The notes under the pieces are model-generated. The model saw nothing but the letters and a program-made list of their open reading frames with translations, ran no database searches and was not told where the DNA came from. The position numbers were made by a program, and so were the translations under genes. Positions 35,070 to 43,217 of a stretch of 53,008 nucleotides of DNA are shown here, in pieces (positions within the stretch are counted from its first letter, which is position 1; each line of letters opens with the position of its first letter). Source of the DNA: Ignavibacteriales bacterium (GTDB lineage: Bacteria > Bacteroidota > Ignavibacteria > Ignavibacteriales > Melioribacteraceae); assembly GCA_003599395.1 (NCBI GenBank), contig QZJX01000100.1, positions 1 through 53,008 of the forward strand, read 5' to 3'.

Positions 35070-35921
35070 TTACCTATTTAAAGCCTTCTTTCCTTCTTTA
35101 ATAGAAGCAACAAAATAAGCGTATTTATTCTCTATTTTTTCACTAACTGTTGGTTTTGATTCCTTTATACTCCCATCAGGCATTTGATAGATTTTTACTT
35201 TCAATCTTTCATGATAATGATAAAGAAAGTATTGAACCATGATTTTGATGTCGCTATGTGCCCATCCTTCTTGTTCCATCATCTTTTGAAATAACCTGTC
35301 ATACTTAAAGTATTCTCTTTGATCCATCAGTGTTAAGTACTTGTCATGGATTAAATACCTCGTGAAAATATGATTTTTCCCAATCTCATTAAAATCAAAT
35401 GAATTATCTTGAGATAAAGGGGTATATATATTTTTATCTTTTTTATCATTTCTATTTCTTTTATCGACTTCATCTTTGGATATCGTATTGGATATATACC
35501 CTTTAGTATAAGATATATTATTGTGTCCGATTTTCGTACCACTCCCGTCTGTTTTTCGGACACCCTCTTGTTCGATAGTCAAACTGGGGGAGTCCGATTT
35601 TCGGACGGGGTGTTCGATTTCCCCATACATATATTGATTGGGGATTACTTTATATTGAATCATTCTTTGGTTGTTTAAGTATGTCTCATTCTTTTCAATG
35701 AGATTTTTCTTTACTAAATTCTTTAATACTTCAAATACTGTCGACCTAGCTTTTATGGATAGTCTTTCTTGGATGTATCCAATGGATCCATAATAACTGC
35801 CTTGCCCATCTTGTGAATAAGAATATATTAGAGCGTAGACTCTAAGTTCATTTGTTGTTAGTCCAAGCTTTGTCATCCAGTAAAACTCTAAAATATAATG
35901 ATTATCCCCAATCTCATTCAT
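35070..35921 (-). CDS. Winged-helix DNA-binding protein of a mobile element (replication/transfer type)
   Basis: The protein has 283 residues; the ATG at 35921 lies about 10 nt after AAGGGA and overlaps the excisionase stop by 8 nt. Residues 10-95 form a winged helix (LGLTTNELRVYALIYSYSQDG, YYGSIGYIQERLSIKARSTVFEVLKNLVKKNLIEK) like the initiator or HTH proteins on Firmicute integrative elements and plasmids. The middle is low-complexity and charged. The C-terminus (DRLFQKMMEQEGWAHSDIKIMVQYFLYHY) is helical. It probably controls or initiates element functions. Confidence 0.75.
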   Translation of the reverse strand: MNEIGDNHYILEFYWMTKLGLTTNELRVYALIYSYSQDGQGSYYGSIGYIQERLSIKARSTVFEVLKNLVKKNLIEKNETYLNNQRMIQYKVIPNQYMYGEIEHPVRKSDSPSLTIEQEGVRKTDGSGTKIGHNNISYTKGYISNTISKDEVDKRNRNDKKDKNIYTPLSQDNSFDFNEIGKNHIFTRYLIHDKYLTLMDQREYFKYDRLFQKMMEQEGWAHSDIKIMVQYFLYHYHERLKVKIYQMPDGSIKESKPTVSEKIENKYAYFVASIKEGKKALNR

Positions 35922-36099
35922 CAGAATCACATCCCTTCGCTGACTTTTGAATCAATTTATTCAAACTTGATTCAAAGACTCGGTATTGATTCCCAATCAT
36001 GATGGCTTTCAACTTACCTTCCCTAATGTATTTTGCAATGGTTTTTTTAGTGACTCTGAGACGTTTTGCTACTTCGTTAACTTTCAAAAACTCTTCCAT
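35914..36099 (-). CDS. Excisionase-family MerR-like DNA-binding protein
   Basis: The protein has 61 residues. LKVNEVAKRLRVTKKTIAKYIREGKLKAIMIGNQYRV is the HTH_17/excisionase winged helix. The ATG at 36099 follows AAAGGA by 10 nt. In mobile elements such proteins bend DNA and steer recombination towards excision. It is divergent from the recombinases with a 24-bp inverted repeat between them. Confidence 0.88.
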   Translation of the reverse strand: MEEFLKVNEVAKRLRVTKKTIAKYIREGKLKAIMIGNQYRVFESSLNKLIQKSAKGCDSDE

Positions 36100-36154
36100 A
36101 TCATAATCATCCTTTCTAATGGCTTTATTGCTATTGTACAAGGATGATTTGTTT

Positions 36155-36231
36155 TATTTGGTGGTCAAACTGATGACTTGTTATCTTTTTTCTGCAAAGG
36201 TTTCAATAGTCATCAGTTTGACCACCAAATA
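36155..36231. repeat. 24-bp perfect inverted repeat between excisionase and recombinase genes
   Basis: Arms 36155-36178 and 36208-36231 are exact reverse complements. The left arm contains GGTGGTCAAACTGATGAC and the right arm GTCATCAGTTTGACCACC; the spacer is 29 nt. It sits in the middle of the divergent promoter region (36100-36335), a typical place for an operator or a recombination control site. Confidence 0.92.
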
Positions 36232-36335
36232 TTCAAAAGTCTTCAAGTAAAATGGAAAAGAAATCAAGTTTTGCAACACAAAGCATGAACTTTAAGGTAT
36301 ATAACAAACAACACATAATTTAGGAGGATTTAAAC

Positions 36336-37955
36336 ATGAGAAGCGTTGAAGTGATTAAAGCGAATCAACAAATCAATAAAGCAGATAATAGTGGTGAGAT
36401 TAGAAAGAAAAGAGTTTGTGCTTATGCCAGAGTATCTACAGATGATGAAGACCAAATCAACTCATACAAAGCTCAAATTGATGAGTATACAACAAGAATT
36501 AAGGAAAACAAAGAATGGACGTTTATTGGTATGTTTGCTGATCAAGGCATATCAGGAACTCAAACCAAGAAACGTCCTGAGTTCATGAAGATGATTGAAC
36601 TTGCCAGGAATCAAGAGATTGATTTAATCTTGGTAAAGTCCATCTCACGCTTTGCAAGAAATACAGTTGATGTCTTATCTTTAGTGAGAGAACTTAGATT
36701 CATCGGCTGCATCATCTACTTTGAAAAAGAAAATCTTTATTCAGATGATCCAAAGATTGATTTCACATTGGCAATTCTTTCATCTATCGCACAAGAGGAA
36801 TCCAGAAGTATATCGACCAATGTGAAATGGTCGATTGAAAAGCGGTTTAAAGCTGGAAAGATTCATGTTCCCAAAATCTATGGTTATCACAAACAAGAAG
36901 ATGGAAGTTTAATTGTAAATGATACTCAAGCAGAAATTGTTAAGCTCATCTTCTCTTTATTCATCGAAGGTTATAACATCAATGACATCAGAAAGATTTT
37001 AGAAGATAAAGGAAATCCTTCAAGTTCAAAACCCTTATGGAGTTATTCCAGTGTTAGAAGCATTTTAACCAATGAGAAGTACACTGGGAACACCATCTTA
37101 CAAAAAACGGTCACACTGGATTATTTAACCCATAAACAAATCCCTAATCACAACCTTGCAGATAAGTATTACATCAAAAACTCACATGAAGCGATTATCC
37201 CTTCTGCTGTATTTGAGATTGCTCAAACCATTTATAACGATAAAGAAAGATATTCGACGAACCTAGTCACAAAGTATCCTTTAACAAATCTCATTTACTG
37301 TAAAAAGTGTGGAAGGAGTTTAAAACGACATCATGTCGGAGAGGTCGGACGTCTTCCTAAGATTAATTTAGATTGTAAACATAATCCAAGAAATCCAAAA
37401 GCTTGTGATGCATCTTGGTTAGATGCAAATTTAGTTCAAGATACCATTGATCAAGCTATAAAGGATATGATATCTAATTCTAAAGTTTTTAAGAGAATCA
37501 TTGAATATTTAACACCAACATATCCTTTAAATGCACTTTATAAAAGATTAGAGCGTTTATCTGAAGAAATGGTTGAACTAACCAATATTAAAGCAAGTAC
37601 TGAACCCTATGATTTACCCAAAATTGAACATGAAGAAAAGATTCTAGATACGGAAATCAAGAAGATTCGAAAAGATATGTTACATCATCACAGAAACACT
37701 TCAACGATCAATACCTTAAGAGATTTAGAGAAGGATTTAACTCAAGACGTTCCTCTATTGCTTTATAAGAAACTCTTTGGACTTATCATTCATCAATCTG
37801 GTGAACTCATCTGTATCTTATCAAAAGCGCATGAAACTCATGAACTACTTCATCTCTTGAAAGAACAGACGAAGCGTCCAGTCTTCCTAGAAAACTTACA
37901 CATTGATTACAAACTAAAGAAAGGCATTAACTATAAGGTAATCCTCCATGAATAA
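36336..37955 (+). CDS. Large serine recombinase, first of a pair
   Basis: The protein has 539 residues; TAGGAGGA lies 9 nt before the ATG. The resolvase domain has the nucleophile in VCAYARVSTDDE, then LILVKSISRFARNTVD and AILSSIAQEESRSIS. The recombinase domain is at about 175-280 (KIYGYHKQEDGSLIV, SVRSILTNEKYTGNT). The zinc ribbon has CKKCGRSLKRHH and a later Cys pair (CKHNPRNPKACDASWL), and a coiled coil follows. It catalyses site-specific integration or excision. It overlaps the next recombinase by 8 nt, implying both are needed together. Confidence 0.95.
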   Translation: MRSVEVIKANQQINKADNSGEIRKKRVCAYARVSTDDEDQINSYKAQIDEYTTRIKENKEWTFIGMFADQGISGTQTKKRPEFMKMIELARNQEIDLILVKSISRFARNTVDVLSLVRELRFIGCIIYFEKENLYSDDPKIDFTLAILSSIAQEESRSISTNVKWSIEKRFKAGKIHVPKIYGYHKQEDGSLIVNDTQAEIVKLIFSLFIEGYNINDIRKILEDKGNPSSSKPLWSYSSVRSILTNEKYTGNTILQKTVTLDYLTHKQIPNHNLADKYYIKNSHEAIIPSAVFEIAQTIYNDKERYSTNLVTKYPLTNLIYCKKCGRSLKRHHVGEVGRLPKINLDCKHNPRNPKACDASWLDANLVQDTIDQAIKDMISNSKVFKRIIEYLTPTYPLNALYKRLERLSEEMVELTNIKASTEPYDLPKIEHEEKILDTEIKKIRKDMLHHHRNTSTINTLRDLEKDLTQDVPLLLYKKLFGLIIHQSGELICILSKAHETHELLHLLKEQTKRPVFLENLHIDYKLKKGINYKVILHE

Positions 37956-39465
37956 CGTCATCGCAATCCCTGTAGTACCTGGTATTAAGAAAAAGAAAAG
38001 AGTCGTCATTTACGCAAGAGTATCCACACTAGAAGGTAAACAAGATTCTAGCTATCAACTCCAGGTTGGAGAACTCACAAAAAGCATCCTCAAAAACCCC
38101 GATTACGAGCTTATCTGCATCTATGCGGATAAAGAGTCAGGTAAGACAAACAAACGCTCTAGTCTCCAAAAAATGATGGATTTAGCACGTGCTGGTGGTA
38201 TTGATTTGATTGTGACTAAATCCATCTCTAGGTTTGGTAGAAATACGATTAATGTCATTGGAGCAATTCAAGAATTAAGAAAGCTTGGGATTGAAATCTA
38301 CTTTGAAAAAGAGAATATGTCAACATTAGATCCAACGATTGATTTCATGTTAACGATACTTGCAGCATACGCTGAAGAGGAGTCACATCAGATATCGACT
38401 AATACCAAATGGTCTATCATGAAAAAGATGAAACGCGGTGGTAATACAACGACAAGACTATATGGTTATCATATCGAAAAGGAAGTATTTACCATTAAGG
38501 AAGATGAAGCAATAGTCGTTTCATTCATCTTTGATAGTTATCTTCAAGGCGTGGGCTATAAAGCTATGATTGATATATTGCATGAAAAAGGAATTAAATC
38601 CCCAAAGGGATGTGAGAAATGGAGCCAGTCCACTCTAGAAACGATGCTCACCAATGAGAAGTATTCTGGTGATAGTCTCTTACAAAAGACTTTATATGGA
38701 AAATCAATAAAAAATCATGATCATCGATTAGGCAGAGTCAATCAGTATTTAGTCAGAAATAACCATCCTGGAATTATCTCAAGGGATAAATTTGAAATGA
38801 TTCAGAAGATTAGAAATTCAAAAACTAAAAACGATCACAAAGGTGAGTCTCATGTTATCAGCCCTTATGCTTACTACTTCTATTCAGTTGATTTAGCAAA
38901 GTATTTAACAAGAATCGTAGAAAAGCATAATAAGAAATATGAAGTTGAGATGTTGCTAGGCAGTAAAAATGGACAAAGAGTATATCTTCGATTCGAATAC
39001 ATCAAAGAAGGCGTGATGCAAATGGCTAAATACTTGGTTGATAATAAGTCAGCAATCACAACTAAGCTTAAAGAAATGAAAAAGCCTACTTTAGCCAAAT
39101 TGGAATTGGAGAAAGAAAAGCTTTATAAGAGTCTCGAAGGATTGACCTTAAGTGAAAGACTTGAGACGTATGGACTAATCTCCGATGTCAGATTAAGGAT
39201 AGAAAAACTAGCTAAACTAGCTGAGATGATTGATGAATATATCATTATAGCTAAAAAACTATCTAAAGAGTTTGATATTGTTTTAGCTAAGCAGTTGTTT
39301 TCATCGTTTATTGTGAAGGAATCGGAAGTACATCTGTTAGTATCTTTAGGTAACGATAAAATTACTGAGGTTCCTTCTCAAGAGATTATAATCCACTCTA
39401 TCGATAGACAAATAACATATTTGTTCAGAAGAGAAAATCTAGGATTTAATCTATATTTGTTATAA
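37948..39465 (+). CDS. Large serine recombinase, second of a pair, lacking a zinc ribbon
   Basis: The protein has 505 residues. The catalytic domain is intact (VVIYARVSTLEG, IVTKSISRFGRNTI, ILAAYAEEESHQIS), and the recombinase domain follows (LYGYHIEKEVFTIKEDEA, TLETMLTNEKYSGDS). Where the first partner has its Cys4 ribbon this protein has none (HVISPYAYYFYSVDLAKYL). The final part is a long coiled coil. Losing the ribbon suggests it relies on its partner for DNA-end recognition, like paired recombinases in staphylococcal cassette elements. Confidence 0.93.
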   Translation: MNNVIAIPVVPGIKKKKRVVIYARVSTLEGKQDSSYQLQVGELTKSILKNPDYELICIYADKESGKTNKRSSLQKMMDLARAGGIDLIVTKSISRFGRNTINVIGAIQELRKLGIEIYFEKENMSTLDPTIDFMLTILAAYAEEESHQISTNTKWSIMKKMKRGGNTTTRLYGYHIEKEVFTIKEDEAIVVSFIFDSYLQGVGYKAMIDILHEKGIKSPKGCEKWSQSTLETMLTNEKYSGDSLLQKTLYGKSIKNHDHRLGRVNQYLVRNNHPGIISRDKFEMIQKIRNSKTKNDHKGESHVISPYAYYFYSVDLAKYLTRIVEKHNKKYEVEMLLGSKNGQRVYLRFEYIKEGVMQMAKYLVDNKSAITTKLKEMKKPTLAKLELEKEKLYKSLEGLTLSERLETYGLISDVRLRIEKLAKLAEMIDEYIIIAKKLSKEFDIVLAKQLFSSFIVKESEVHLLVSLGNDKITEVPSQEIIIHSIDRQITYLFRRENLGFNLYLL

Positions 39466-39487
39466 AATCGTATTTTATATTGATATA

Positions 39488-39790
39488 CTAAAATGGGAGT
39501 TTTTCTTCTGAATCTGCTTGTTCAACAGCGGTCTTTTCAGTGGCAATCTTTTCATAGGATTTTTTTAAAGTCTCAAATTGAACATAAAACTCAGAACCAG
39601 GTTTAGTTTCATCACGTATCATTGCGAACAGTTTGGATATCGGATCAGTATCGTCAATATCATATTCAATTTCACTTTTCAACGAACTCATAAATAAGCT
39701 ATCAAGGAATACACTATTAATCTCCTTTTTGATTACTTCTTTACCATCGAAAGTGACTTTTCCATCTTTAGTTACAGTGATTTTTTTCAT
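39488..39790 (-). CDS. Small acidic protein coupled to the PHP-ATPase
   Basis: The protein has 100 residues. Its ATG shares one base with the ATPase stop (TAATG). The N-terminal half is a beta hairpin (KITVTKDGKVTFDGKEVIKKEI) and the rest is acidic helix. No family recognised. The one-base coupling suggests a stoichiometric partner or an inhibitor of the ATPase. Confidence 0.72.
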   Translation of the reverse strand: MKKITVTKDGKVTFDGKEVIKKEINSVFLDSLFMSSLKSEIEYDIDDTDPISKLFAMIRDETKPGSEFYVQFETLKKSYEKIATEKTAVEQADSEEKLPF

Positions 39791-42255
39791 TAATTTGAAC
39801 CTCCATATATTTGATTTCTTAATTGAATTGCTTTTCTATTACCATCAATTAGTTGAGCGATTTTCTCAATAGCAGCTTTCTTATCTCCAACATCATACAT
39901 GGTAAGGTTTTCAAATGTTATCTTATTAACTCCAGCTACTGGGTCATTAGCAACACGAATTATATTATTCGAATCAGAGTTTATTACCAATAGAGGTTCG
40001 TGAGTAGTTATTATTACTTGATATTTTTTCTTCAATTCTGCAAGCTTTCTTCCAAGCGTTTCTAAAATAAATGTTTTTTCCAAATTATTATCTGGTTGAT
40101 CATATAAAACTATTGCATTGTTCTCCATTGCCTTTAACTTACTATCAATCAATACATTTATATAAATCTTTGATAATTGTCCAGCACTTAATGTATCTAT
40201 TTTCTGATATTCCTCATCCAAGTTCTTAATCATAATATCAAACTTAATTAGAGACTCTGGAATCAATTTAAAGATACTTGAGTTTCTATATTTCTTTTCA
40301 ATAAATACATCCGCTAACTTCTTAACAGATTTTTGTTCGAACAGCGATATGGGAATATTCTTAAACACTGAGAATTCGCTTTTTAATACTTTCCCTTGAG
40401 CCGAGCCTATAGCTGAGTCAAAAAAAGTAGTGAAATCCTCATAGTCAATATGTTCCACAACACTAAAGTTTTCTAGTTTGATTAACTCGTCATTTTTTAT
40501 AACACTTTGTATCAGCATCTTTTTATTTAAGATAGGTATTAAAAGTTTTTCTTTTGTGAATGTTGATGCTTTCAATGTATTGATAATACTCTCAAATTCA
40601 TCAGAGATTATTTGCTTTGATTCATTAGCAACTTTTGCTCGTTGACCAATTGATTTATTGTATTCAGTTACTATTGAACTTAGTTTACTCGAAATAAGAA
40701 TCTTGGCATCTAATTGTATAATTTTGCCCTTTGAGTCAATCTTATTAAGTAGGACTTTTCTTAATAAAGACAACCTAATGTCAATTATCGATTTGACTTC
40801 TTCTTTAAGTGCATACTTATTTAGTAATTGTTTAATAGAATCAAAGTTTAGTTTTGCCTTATTAATATCATCATTTATTGAGTTTAAAGTTGTGTTCAAC
40901 TCTTGTTTATCCGTTCTTAACTTGGGATTTATAATATACTCTACTAAATCAGGTAAGTTCTCATTGCTCCTTAAATATTCCATAGAAGCAAATGACTTTA
41001 CTAGAGACTCATTGATAGTTACCAAATTATCGTTAAGTTTTATTCGATTAGAAATATAAATGTTTAATTCATTATTAAATTTATCTATTAGTTTTTGCGT
41101 TTCAACAAATGATGGCATAGCATTTAAATCTATCAACAATTTTGATTTGTCATAGTTTAGAGTTGAAACAATTTGTTTATAGAGGTTTTCACCTTCGAAA
41201 ACATTGATTTCGTTTGGTTTAAAAACAACACCATTATTATCGGAAATAAGTATTTCTGAATTTTTATACATCTGTGAATAATCCGCATTTGTAGCACTGA
41301 CGGCATTAGTTAAATTTTTACCAGTTAGTTTTAGTTTGATCAAATTTAAAAGTAGCGTTTTTCCACTTCCTGAATTTCCTATAATTGAGTTTAGTCCGTG
41401 AGAAAAGTTTAAATCAATTGTTTGTAAGACTCCACCTTTGTTTTTTATTTCTATTTTTTTAACATATCTACTTTTTTCAATAATGTCGTTTTCCCTAAGT
41501 ACTCTATCCTTCCCAATGATTGCACAATAAAATAAAGAATCAAACGAAGGTTCTCCCCATATATATGTTGGCTCTATTATTGAAGAAAAATCATTCCCTT
41601 GATCAAGAGATGAGATTGAACCTGCATTAGTTAACCACTCGAATTCTTCGGATGTCAAATGTGCTCTAATCTTTGATTCAAGTATTGCTCTTTTTGCTGC
41701 GGATTTATCCTCTATTAAAATAGGGAAAAAATCACGAATACTTAAAATATCATCAAATGAAGGTATATTTCTAAGTGCACTTCTTTTACCTTGTTTCGTT
41801 CCATGAGGAATTAATATGCTTTTATTTGCATATGCTAGTTCAGTTAATTGTTCTATTGTAACTGCATATTCGCCGTTGTTAGTAATATATTGAGCTATAG
41901 AATTTGAAAATATATCAAGATTTGATGAGGGACTAATTAATATAACCACATGTAGATATTGCTTGTTACCTGATCTATCATCTACAATGTCCAACTCAGC
42001 TCCAGGAATTAAAGTTATATTAAAACTATTATCTTCAATATATTTATTTAATTCTAAGTACTCAGATTTCCAAAAGACATTGTGGTTTGTCAAAGCAAGA
42101 AGTTGATATTCATTGACAGAAGCATTATCAATTTTAGTTTCTGCTAATCTCATATCAAATAGTGGGTTAGAATTCACACCACCTCTGGCAAAATCAGCAC
42201 TCTTTCCACCAAAGTGATTATGAAGACTTGTTTTGGTAAACTCTATTTTTTCCAT
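39790..42255 (-). CDS. PHP phosphoesterase-ABC ATPase fusion, TrlF-like defence protein
   Basis: The protein has 821 residues. The N-terminal PHP domain shows LHNHFGG (His12, His14), TNHN (His58), PGAELD (Glu87), LHVVILIS (His102) and IPHGTK (His151), which can form a metal centre. Then comes an SMC/RecF-like ATPase: Walker A GNSGSGKT (293-300), a long helical insert with a coiled coil (about 380-560), signature LSAGQ (689-693), Walker B IVLYDQPDNN (715-724) and switch TTHEP (750-754). This layout matches TrlF-family proteins, which pair PHP with an ATPase in defence loci. It probably senses phage DNA or tRNA status through the ATPase and cuts nucleic acid through PHP. The RBS is GGAGGAAAT. 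Confidence 0.82.
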   Translation of the reverse strand: MEKIEFTKTSLHNHFGGKSADFARGGVNSNPLFDMRLAETKIDNASVNEYQLLALTNHNVFWKSEYLELNKYIEDNSFNITLIPGAELDIVDDRSGNKQYLHVVILISPSSNLDIFSNSIAQYITNNGEYAVTIEQLTELAYANKSILIPHGTKQGKRSALRNIPSFDDILSIRDFFPILIEDKSAAKRAILESKIRAHLTSEEFEWLTNAGSISSLDQGNDFSSIIEPTYIWGEPSFDSLFYCAIIGKDRVLRENDIIEKSRYVKKIEIKNKGGVLQTIDLNFSHGLNSIIGNSGSGKTLLLNLIKLKLTGKNLTNAVSATNADYSQMYKNSEILISDNNGVVFKPNEINVFEGENLYKQIVSTLNYDKSKLLIDLNAMPSFVETQKLIDKFNNELNIYISNRIKLNDNLVTINESLVKSFASMEYLRSNENLPDLVEYIINPKLRTDKQELNTTLNSINDDINKAKLNFDSIKQLLNKYALKEEVKSIIDIRLSLLRKVLLNKIDSKGKIIQLDAKILISSKLSSIVTEYNKSIGQRAKVANESKQIISDEFESIINTLKASTFTKEKLLIPILNKKMLIQSVIKNDELIKLENFSVVEHIDYEDFTTFFDSAIGSAQGKVLKSEFSVFKNIPISLFEQKSVKKLADVFIEKKYRNSSIFKLIPESLIKFDIMIKNLDEEYQKIDTLSAGQLSKIYINVLIDSKLKAMENNAIVLYDQPDNNLEKTFILETLGRKLAELKKKYQVIITTHEPLLVINSDSNNIIRVANDPVAGVNKITFENLTMYDVGDKKAAIEKIAQLIDGNRKAIQLRNQIYGGSN

Positions 42256-42536
42256 ATTTCCTCCGCAATTTCATATCATCAAGATGTCTAAATCCTCGAT
42301 ATGTCAATATCCTAAACTAGACTTTGCATGAACGATTAGACATATATTTAAATTCGTAATCACATCTACCTAACTACGAATTTGACCATTTGAGATGCCC
42401 AACATCTCTAGTAGCTATCTATCATCCATCAATATCATAAAATTAACTAGCTTTATAGCATTAATAGTTTTTTTCTTTTAACGCTCATAACTAATCATCT
42501 CTTCGGTGCTGACAATATGTCATGATGTTTATTCGA
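42256..42536. promoter_or_regulatory. Upstream region of the PHP-ATPase operon with repeat elements
   Basis: There is no gene here. An inverted repeat AAATTCGTA/TACGAATTT lies at 42350-42358 and 42375-42383. The segment 42304-42366 contains TCAATATCC and, 49 nt further, TTCGTAATCACATC; both words recur upstream of thsA. A TTGACA (- strand, about 42300-42305) lacks a good -10. Confidence 0.5.
42304..42366 (+). repeat. Diverged defence-operon repeat, copy 1
   Basis: TCAATATCC at 42304-42312 and TTCGTAATCACATC at 42353-42366. The same words in the same order and nearly the same spacing occur at 44769-44832; the sequence between is diverged. Confidence 0.55.
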
Positions 42537-43211
42537 TTACATTCCGTTTTTAAGATTAATTCTACATTCATAGTCCTCAAAATTGTTTCTTCTTTCCCAT
42601 GCTTTATCGATATATCCTTGCATATCGCTGATAAAATCTGACCATTTAACTAGTTGCATATATGATCCCGTATCTGAATCATAAACTTTGTCACAACAAC
42701 CTTTATTGCATTTATGATCTCCATTTCTCAAATTAAAAGTATTATCTTGAATCATTAATGGGAATTTAGGAGTGAAATGTGTTGTTGTTCCACATTCTTT
42801 TTTCTCCAAATAAAACGTATAATCCCCTCCGGCTTCAATAGGCTTTAAACTGGAGTTTAGTGGTAAGTAAACCCCAATTAAACCATTACGAGTCATGTTT
42901 TGTTCTTCTTTATAAGTTCGTTCTCGTAACGATAAAGAGATTTCCCATGGAATCCATTTACTGTGTTTAGTATTTGGAGTGATTAAAACAACAGTTATAG
43001 ACGATTTTTTAATATATGGTGCGATTTTTTGATAAATTTCATCCTCTGAATAATCTTCCATATCAAACGATTCATCGTCTTCTCCTTTATGTCGTAATCC
43101 GTTCTCACCTAATCGCTCGATTAAATCATCTCTAAAATTAAACTTGCCTTCTCTTCCTTCAACTACATCACTATATTTATAACTTACAAATACTTTTTTC
43201 GGTGTACTCAT
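42537..43211 (-). CDS. thsB: Thoeris ThsB-type TIR protein
   Basis: The protein has 224 residues. The TIR/DUF1863 fold shows in KKVFVSYKYSD (strand A), IAPYIKKSSITVVLITPNT and SKWIPWEISLSL with the catalytic Glu90. In Thoeris, ThsB senses infection and converts NAD+ into a cyclic ADP-ribose signal that activates ThsA. It starts 6 nt after thsA with AAGGGGGC as RBS. A Cys-rich stretch CNKGCCDKVYD (about 170) is unusual. The operon mate confirms the role. Confidence 0.9.
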   Translation of the reverse strand: MSTPKKVFVSYKYSDVVEGREGKFNFRDDLIERLGENGLRHKGEDDESFDMEDYSEDEIYQKIAPYIKKSSITVVLITPNTKHSKWIPWEISLSLRERTYKEEQNMTRNGLIGVYLPLNSSLKPIEAGGDYTFYLEKKECGTTTHFTPKFPLMIQDNTFNLRNGDHKCNKGCCDKVYDSDTGSYMQLVKWSDFISDMQGYIDKAWERRNNFEDYECRINLKNGM

Positions 43212-43217
43212 AAAAAT

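Noticed and set aside
36155-36231. 24-bp inverted repeat as an insertion-sequence end pair
   Set aside because: The arms face each other over only 29 nt with no transposase or target duplication.
40658-41059. 133-codon + strand open frame inside the PHP-ATPase gene
   Set aside because: Antisense to a protein with clear domains; composition is that of a complementary-strand shadow.
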